A DNA stretch of 64,000 bases from Vibrio mimicus CAIM 602 (GTDB lineage: Bacteria > Pseudomonadota > Gammaproteobacteria > Enterobacterales > Vibrionaceae), in the NCBI RefSeq assembly GCF_000338875.1, contig NZ_AOMO01000030.1, positions 97,849-161,848 on the forward strand. Direction: 5' to 3'. The notes under the pieces are model-generated. The model was not told where the DNA came from. It did not search any database and saw nothing but the letters and a program-made list of their open reading frames with translations. The first letter of the stretch is position 1. Each line of letters starts with the position of its first letter. Below are positions 59,070 through 64,000 of this stretch, piece after piece. Both the position numbers and the translations under genes were made by a program.

Positions 59070-59618
59070 GTGCAGACAACACGACGAGATTTCTTAAAAC
59101 TGACCGCGGGTGGATTGATTTTAGCCGCCTGTACGCCAAGCATCGCGTTCGCGAGTTATGCCGCTAAGCCAAGAGAATTGGCATTAAGCAATTTGCACAC
59201 AGGCGAGAGTATTGAAACGCGCTATTTCAATGGCAAAGACTATGTACGTTCCGAATTGAAGCGACTGAATCACTTGTGTCGTGATTTTCGCCGTGATGAA
59301 GTTCATGCCATGGACAGAGTTCTGTTTGATCAACTGTGTCAGATTCAACAATTGCTAGGGACACAAGCCGAAGTGCATATTGTCTCTGGTTATCGTTCTC
59401 CGGCGACCAACAAACAGCTACGCAGTAAGTCAAAAGGCGTAGCGAAAAAAAGCTACCACATGTCCGGCCAAGCCATCGATTTTCGTTTAGATGGTGTTTC
59501 GTTGAAGAAAATCCGTGAAGCGGCAATCAGCTTGCAAGCGGGTGGTGTTGGTTACTATCCGAAAAGCCGATTTATTCACATCGATACTGGGCCTGTCCGT
59601 CAATGGGTTGGTGCCTAA
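59070..59618 (+). CDS. YcbK-like M15/DUF882 peptidoglycan protein
   Basis: 182 residues with a twin-arginine signal (TTRRDFLKLTAGG). The catalytic core of the D,D-/L,D-carboxypeptidase-like fold is SGYRSPATN, SYHMSGQAIDFR (HxxGxAxD) and FIHIDTGPVR. The Tat signal suggests export in a folded, perhaps metal-loaded state. Start is GTG. E. coli YcbK is a known Tat substrate in the same position after ycbB. Confidence 0.88.
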   Translation: MQTTRRDFLKLTAGGLILAACTPSIAFASYAAKPRELALSNLHTGESIETRYFNGKDYVRSELKRLNHLCRDFRRDEVHAMDRVLFDQLCQIQQLLGTQAEVHIVSGYRSPATNKQLRSKSKGVAKKSYHMSGQAIDFRLDGVSLKKIREAAISLQAGGVGYYPKSRFIHIDTGPVRQWVGA

Positions 59619-59681
59619 CTTGTCAAAGGCAGGCGTTAGTGACATAGTGCCTGCCAGTTAAGAACCAGACAGGATAGGTTT

Positions 59682-60338
59682 ATGTCTTTACAATATCAGG
59701 TGGTGCCGGTTACGGCTTTTTCTCAAAACTGTTCTATCGTGTGGTGCGATGAAACCATGGAAGGCGTAGTGGTGGATCCGGGCGGTGATGTGAAACAACT
59801 GGCTATGTTGATCGCCGAACTCGGCGTGAAAGTCACCCAACTGGTACTAACTCATGGTCATCTTGATCATGTTGGAGGCACAGAGCCACTGGCTGAAGCC
59901 TTAGGTGGTGCACGCATTGTTGGCCCACATAAAGCAGATAACTTCTGGCTGCAAGGCTTAGAAGGCCAAAGCAAAATGTTTGGTTTCCCTCTTACTGAAG
60001 CATTTGAACCGCATCAATGGCTGAATGACGGTGACGTGGTCACGTTTGGTAAGCAAACCCTGCAAGTTCTTCACACTCCGGGTCATACACCTGGCCATGT
60101 CGTGTTGTTTAGTGATTCAGCTCGACTGGCGTTTGTGGGCGATGTGCTATTCAACGGCAGCATTGGCCGTACTGATTTCCCACAAGGTGATTTCAATACT
60201 CTGATCGCTTCGATTAAGAATAAGCTGTGGCCATTGGGTAATGATGTGACTTTTATTCCCGGCCATGGGCCTAAATCGACGTTTGGCCGTGAACGTGCCA
60301 ATAACCCGTACGTAGCGGACGAAATGCCTCTTTATTAA
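59682..60338 (+). CDS. YcbL-like metallo-beta-lactamase fold hydrolase
   Basis: 218-residue glyoxalase II-like enzyme. Zinc-binding THGHLDHVGG (HxHxDH), the second histidine in HTPGHTPGHV, aspartate in FVGDVLFNGSIGRTDFP and the last histidine in FIPGHGPKS are all intact. Homologues hydrolyse thioesters; the natural substrate is unknown. Follows the YcbK-like gene by about 60 bases; same order as in E. coli. Confidence 0.9.
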   Translation: MSLQYQVVPVTAFSQNCSIVWCDETMEGVVVDPGGDVKQLAMLIAELGVKVTQLVLTHGHLDHVGGTEPLAEALGGARIVGPHKADNFWLQGLEGQSKMFGFPLTEAFEPHQWLNDGDVVTFGKQTLQVLHTPGHTPGHVVLFSDSARLAFVGDVLFNGSIGRTDFPQGDFNTLIASIKNKLWPLGNDVTFIPGHGPKSTFGRERANNPYVADEMPLY

Positions 60339-60346
60339 ATCCCTTT

Positions 60347-61021
60347 CTACGGATTACGCTCTGGCTCGGCGGCGGCAAGATAGCGCCGAGCCAATCCGAC
60401 AAATTCTTCCGCGCTTCGATCTAAATCCTGTTCTGCAATAAACACGTCATACCCAAAGAATTCCCGTTGATACTGCATTCGATTGGCAAGCATGGCTTGT
60501 AACCCGGTGTATTGGTTGCCTTTTGCATCCATGTAAGGGGTTGAGTCTAAAACCAAATCTTCAAATTGATCCTGCTTGGCTAGTTGCTGAGCACCAAGGT
60601 AGAGCAGGGCGCGTTGGCTAAGTAGTACTTGGGTCGAGAGGCGAGGACAAATGCTGCTAAGGTAAGGCGAATAATCTTTCAGACGAATCCCCACCCACGG
60701 CAATGGCTGATGCCACCCTTCGCGCTCATAGCTGCATACGCCGATTTGGCTGATGTTATTCCATTTCACAACCCATCCACCTTGATAAAAATGCTGCTGA
60801 AAATGGGTTGCGGTCAGCGTGTAAGCGACTTGCCCTTTTAGAATCAACCAATAGGCAAGCCCTCCCCATGTGAAAAGCGCCAGTATGCCAATTAAGGCTT
60901 GCATGGCAGATTGCGCAATCCAGAGCACTAAAATGATGAGTGCAGTGGCGAGTAAAACTAACCCCTTGATGATTCTCGGAGTGAAATGGAACTGATGATT
61001 GTATAGTTGCAAAGTGGTCAT
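60347..61021 (-). CDS. DUF2982 membrane protein
   Basis: 224 residues with two hydrophobic helices near the N terminus (about 20-60) and a soluble C-terminal part. Matches my memory of the DUF2982 family in marine gamma-proteobacteria; function unknown. Start at MTTLQLYNHQF after GGGGA. Convergent with the YcbL-like gene with nine bases between, and no clear terminator. Confidence 0.7.
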   Translation of the reverse strand: MTTLQLYNHQFHFTPRIIKGLVLLATALIILVLWIAQSAMQALIGILALFTWGGLAYWLILKGQVAYTLTATHFQQHFYQGGWVVKWNNISQIGVCSYEREGWHQPLPWVGIRLKDYSPYLSSICPRLSTQVLLSQRALLYLGAQQLAKQDQFEDLVLDSTPYMDAKGNQYTGLQAMLANRMQYQREFFGYDVFIAEQDLDRSAEEFVGLARRYLAAAEPERNP

Positions 61022-61193
61022 GCGTTCCCCGTTTTCGAAACACTCCGCACAAATTATAACCATGCGATCGGCTAGAAGATCAATTGTCGCGGAGAACTTG
61101 ACCTCATCCCTACAAACGGCGGGCGTAATTTGTTATAAAGCGCGCTTCAAAATTTTATGGTTGCCTTAGGGCAATGAAATGGAGACCGACCCG

Positions 61194-61592
61194 ATGAGAC
61201 TAGCTCATAAGCGTAAAGTGCAGGCTAAACTGCAAAAGCGCATTAAAGCGATCGTTGCAAACCTTGCTACGGTAAAAGCGACGGTGAAACCGAGCACATC
61301 TGTGCAACAGAAAGCGCAACCCGTGCACTCAAAGGCCCCTTCGGCACACAAAGTAGAGCAAGCGGCAGCACCCACTGTGATTTGCCAACTGACTCCGAAA
61401 CAACAACAAGTTCTTGAAATCGTGCGTGATGCCGTTGAAGGCATTAACCCAAAAGCGATCGGTTTGATCGCAGGTCAAGACGAAGCGAAAGCCTCAGCAT
61501 GGGCCGCAGGCGCACTGAAGAAGCTGCTTGATGAAAAGCTGGTCGAGAAAAACCAAGCCGGTAATAAAGTGACTTACACTCTGGCGGTGTAA
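61194..61592 (+). CDS. Hypothetical protein with a winged-helix-like C terminus
   Basis: 132 residues: a basic N-terminal part (MRLAHKRKVQAKLQKRIKAIVANLA), a flexible alanine/glutamine linker, then about 65 residues (LTPKQQQVLEIVRDAVEGINPKAIGLIAGQDEAKASAWAAGALKKLLDEKLVEKNQAGNKVTYTL) whose pattern resembles a winged helix-turn-helix. It may bind DNA, but I do not recognise the family. The start is uncertain between 61179 and 61194. A terminator follows. Confidence 0.65.
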   Translation: MRLAHKRKVQAKLQKRIKAIVANLATVKATVKPSTSVQQKAQPVHSKAPSAHKVEQAAAPTVICQLTPKQQQVLEIVRDAVEGINPKAIGLIAGQDEAKASAWAAGALKKLLDEKLVEKNQAGNKVTYTLAV

Positions 61593-61599
61593 GCCAGCC

Positions 61600-61630
61600 A
61601 CAAAGCTCCGCCTCTAGGAGCTTTGTTTCC
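61600..61630 (+). terminator. Terminator after the winged-helix-like gene
   Basis: ACAAAGCTCC / GGAGCTTTGT 10-bp stem, followed by TTCC. Confidence 0.75.
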
Positions 61631-61943
61631 TTTTATCCAAACCTCAAGCTGTTTGACCATACCTTTGTCACAGTTTTTACTCTTTTCTTTAAAATCCTAT
61701 CCCGCAGAAATTACTACGTACTAATTAGTCTATTTAATTTAAAAATATAGTTTATCTTACTGATTCTATTGATAATATGTTTTTGTTCTACGTATTTTTA
61801 CTTACAACGAATGGCTAAGTAGCGATTGACAGTTGTTACTAGGCTGCGTGGTCTCGCCGATTTTTTCTGCAGTGAAAATCAACCACATTGTTGACGAGCC
61901 TGTCGCAGGGTGCGCAGGTATTGATAACCAAGGACGTCAAACA
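61631..61943. other. AT-rich region before the TRAP genes
   Basis: About 310 bases. The middle (61680-61810) is very AT-rich and probably contains the TRAP promoter. A poorly supported upstream extension of the dctP-like frame occupies 61833-61943. No regulatory motif could be named. Confidence 0.4.
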
Positions 61944-63038
61944 ATGAGTCTTATCCATCAATCTGTATCACGAGTCATTAAACGGAGCGTGCTGGTCATT
62001 GCAGCAGGTGTTTCGCTGCTGGCGACTTCCGCGTTTGCTGAAGAAAAAGTTTATCGCTTAACGCTGGCTGAAACTTGGGGGCCGAACTTCCCGATTTTTG
62101 GTGACACCACAAAGAACATGGCGGCAATGGCAGAGAAAATGTCCAATGGCCGTTTGCAGATCCGTATTGATTCTGCCAACAAACATAAAGCGCCGCTGGG
62201 TGTGTTTGATATGGTGAAATCAGGCCAATACGATATGGGACATTCAGCTTCCTATTATTGGAAAGGCAAAGTGCCGAACACGCTGTACTTTACTTCTATG
62301 CCCTTCGGTATGACTACAGCGGAGCAATACGCGTGGTTTTATCACGGTGGTGGTATGGAGTTGATGGATAAAGTTTACTCGCCACACAACATGCTTTCTT
62401 TCCCAGGTGGTAATACCGATGTGCAGATGGGTGGCTGGTTTCAAAAAGAGATCAACACTGTTGAAGATCTTCAAGGTCTGAAAATGCGTATCCCTGGTTT
62501 TGCGGGAGAAGTGCTAGCAGAGCTTGGTGCTAAGCCAACCAATATTGCTCCGGGAGAGCTGTATACCTCATTAGAGCGCCGCACGATTGATGCGTTGGAA
62601 TGGGTAGGCCCATCGCTCGATTTACGTATGGGTTTCCACAAAATTGCCCCTTATTACTACACAGGTTGGCATGAGCCAGCAACGGAGCTGCAATTCTTAG
62701 TCAACAAGCGTACATGGGAGAAATTGCCAGAAGATCTGCGTGAAATCTTGCGTGTCGCAATGCGCACCGCAGCTTATGACATGTATGTACAGTCTGTGCA
62801 TGAAAGTGGCAAAAACTGGGCTTCTATCACCCAAGAGTATCCAGATGTCAAAGTCAAAACTTTCCCAGCACCTGTTATCAAAGCGTTGCGTGAAGCGAAT
62901 GACCGTCTGTTAGCAAAACATGCTGCGGAAGATCCTCTTGCTAAAGAAATCCAAGAATCGCAAGCCAATTATCTAAATCAAACACGCAGTTGGACAGACA
63001 TCTCATTACGCGCTTATCTCAACAGTGAATCGCAATGA
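61944..63038 (+). CDS. TRAP transporter substrate-binding protein (TakP-like)
   Basis: 364-residue periplasmic solute receptor (DctP family) with a signal peptide (SVLVIAAGVSLLATSAFA|EE). The binding-site stretch DALEWVGPSLDLRMGFHKIAPYYYTGWHEPATELQF resembles TakP, which binds 2-oxo acids such as pyruvate; other members bind lactate or related acids. AAGGA precedes the ATG. Followed by DctQ and DctM genes, with a hairpin in between. Confidence 0.87.
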   Translation: MSLIHQSVSRVIKRSVLVIAAGVSLLATSAFAEEKVYRLTLAETWGPNFPIFGDTTKNMAAMAEKMSNGRLQIRIDSANKHKAPLGVFDMVKSGQYDMGHSASYYWKGKVPNTLYFTSMPFGMTTAEQYAWFYHGGGMELMDKVYSPHNMLSFPGGNTDVQMGGWFQKEINTVEDLQGLKMRIPGFAGEVLAELGAKPTNIAPGELYTSLERRTIDALEWVGPSLDLRMGFHKIAPYYYTGWHEPATELQFLVNKRTWEKLPEDLREILRVAMRTAAYDMYVQSVHESGKNWASITQEYPDVKVKTFPAPVIKALREANDRLLAKHAAEDPLAKEIQESQANYLNQTRSWTDISLRAYLNSESQ

Positions 63039-63086
63039 TATGTTGAACTACGTCTAGGAAGCCCAAGAAAAGTACATAACAATAAA

Positions 63087-63113
63087 GCTCCGTGCACATT
63101 GGTGACACGGAGC
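63087..63113 (+). terminator. Stem-loop between dctP and dctQ
   Basis: GCTCCGTG / CACGGAGC 8-bp stem with a longer internal loop and no strong T run. In TRAP operons such hairpins can give more receptor than permease transcripts; here it is inference. Confidence 0.5.
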
Positions 63114-63138
63114 AATTTGATTCGACAGGGAGTTGAGA

Positions 63139-63678
63139 ATGAGAAGTCTGATTTATGTTGAGCGGATATTTAACCGCCTCAGCGATCTGCTGGGGTGGAT
63201 CTCCAGCGTTTTGTTTATCTTGTTGGTGGCGAATGTGGTGTATGACGTTGTGATGCGTTACGCCTTCAATGATGTTTCTATCGCATTTCAAGAATTAGAG
63301 TGGCATCTGTTTGCCACCGTTTTTTTGCTCGGTATTCCTTACGCGATTAAAGCGGGCGGTCATGTACGAGTCGACTTGTTCTATGAACGTTTATCCATGA
63401 AAGCGCAAGCCGTCATTGATGTGCTTGGCACGCTGTTTTTCCTCCTGCCATTTTGTCTGTTGGTGGTCTATTACGGGATCGATTTTGCCAAGGAAAGCTA
63501 TGAGCTTGGCGAAACCTCCGGTGATCCGGGTGGCCTACCTTACCGCTGGATTATCAAAGCCATGATTCCCGTCGCCTTTACATTTATGGCGGTGAGTGGT
63601 GTTGGCCTTGTTATCCACTCGCTTAATAAAGTGTTTAACCCCCGTTTGATCCATGCAGACCTCAACCAAACGAAGTAA
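63139..63678 (+). CDS. TRAP transporter small permease (DctQ)
   Basis: 179-residue membrane protein with four helices. The DctQ signature is visible: VVYDVVMRYAFNDVSIAFQELEWHLFATVFLLGIPYAIKAGGHVRVDLFYERLS. It pairs with the DctM subunit. Start ATG at 63139 is six bases after AGGGAG. Confidence 0.92.
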   Translation: MRSLIYVERIFNRLSDLLGWISSVLFILLVANVVYDVVMRYAFNDVSIAFQELEWHLFATVFLLGIPYAIKAGGHVRVDLFYERLSMKAQAVIDVLGTLFFLLPFCLLVVYYGIDFAKESYELGETSGDPGGLPYRWIIKAMIPVAFTFMAVSGVGLVIHSLNKVFNPRLIHADLNQTK

Positions 63679-63687
63679 GGGAAACGT

Positions 63688-64000
63688 ATGATTGGTATTG
63701 TGATGTTTTTCGTTGCCCTGTTTGCGCTTTTAATCGGTTTTCCTGTGGCGTTTACCTTTGGCGGTATTGCACTAATTTTTGGTGTTTGGGCAGAAGGCAT
63801 AGAGATGTTTGCGTTTATGCCTTACCGCATTCAATCGATTATGGAAAACACGGTATTGATGGCAGTGCCGCTGTTCGTGTTTATGGGGCTAGTGCTGCAA
63901 AAAACTAAGCTGGCGGAACAGTTACTCGAATCAATGGGGCGTCTGTTTGGTGGCATTCATGGCGGGGTTGCGATTTCCACCGTGTTAGTCGGTACATTAT
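63688..64000 (+). CDS. TRAP transporter large permease (DctM), 3' end cut by window
   Basis: First 104 residues of the large permease: MIGIVMFFVALFALLIGFPVAFTFGG.. and VPLFVFMGLVLQKTKLAEQLLESMGRLFG, typical of the DctM N terminus. Starts nine bases after the dctQ stop, preceded by TAAGGGAA. The rest lies beyond the window. Confidence 0.93.
   Translation, partial: MIGIVMFFVALFALLIGFPVAFTFGGIALIFGVWAEGIEMFAFMPYRIQSIMENTVLMAVPLFVFMGLVLQKTKLAEQLLESMGRLFGGIHGGVAISTVLVGTL

Overview
The window looks like a piece of the large chromosome of Vibrio cholerae or a very close sister species (V. mimicus / V. metoecus type). The evidence is the gene order: pheST-ihfA-relV-tpm-purT-cdd, cobTSUC-astE-btuCD, yfaE-nrdBA, ubiG, gyrA, trhO, ribA, irpA. 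It also carries a haemerythrin-diguanylate cyclase and RelV, both of which I know from V. cholerae. Base composition is moderate, with a clearly AT-rich stretch at about 46.0-47.5 kb.

Layout. 0-0.34 kb: tRNA-Gly / tRNA-Leu / tRNA-Gly. 0.5-6.6 kb: haemerythrin-GGDEF enzyme, a GNAT acetyltransferase, phenylalanyl-tRNA synthetase and IHF-alpha. 6.6-16.7 kb: relV, tpm, purT, an AEC transporter, cdd, an LrgA/LrgB pair, exonuclease I, a cystine symporter with a broken frame, and msrB. 17-23.2 kb: lower-ligand assembly of cobalamin (cobT, cobS, cobU, cobC), astE and the BtuCD importer, which together form a B12 salvage region. 23.3-30 kb: MazG-like enzyme, DUF2750, a chemoreceptor, a GcvR-like ACT protein, a DUF3943 protein and a CinA-like protein. 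30-35 kb: class Ia ribonucleotide reductase with its ferredoxin, then ubiG. 35.4-38.1 kb: gyrA.

38.2-46.0 kb holds a full cytochrome c nitrite reductase (nrf) cluster: nrfG, nrfA in one direction, and nrfB-C-D-E-dsbE-nrfF in the other. The nrfA/nrfB intergenic region carries an FNR-like site, two NarP-type 7-2-7 sites and a CRP-like core, so control by anoxia and by nitrate/nitrite can be read from the DNA. nrfC and nrfE are both frameshifted in this sequence. From memory, V. cholerae N16961 has trhO close after gyrA and lacks nrf, so the cluster and the AT-rich cold-shock/small-ORF segment after it may be strain- or species-specific.

47.5-52 kb: trhO, a divergent AraC regulator/MFS pair and ribA. 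52.2-57.1 kb: an iron-regulated envelope locus (Fur-like box, imelysin irpA, di-haem DUF1111 protein, imelysin-like lipoprotein, DUF1513 protein), the least understood multi-gene system in the window. 57.4-60.3 kb: the ldtD-ycbK-ycbL cell-wall synteny block. 61.9-64 kb: a TakP-like TRAP transporter cut by the window end.

At least five genes (tcyP, cobS, nrfC, nrfE, the DUF1513 gene) contain indel frameshifts, and lrgA and a small ORF probably do too. Most look like a single base lost from a short run of one base. That pattern fits uncorrected sequencing error at least as well as true gene decay, so these calls should be checked against reads before any biology is built on them. Two copies of an ERIC-like intergenic repeat are present, one apparently inserted in the loop of a terminator.
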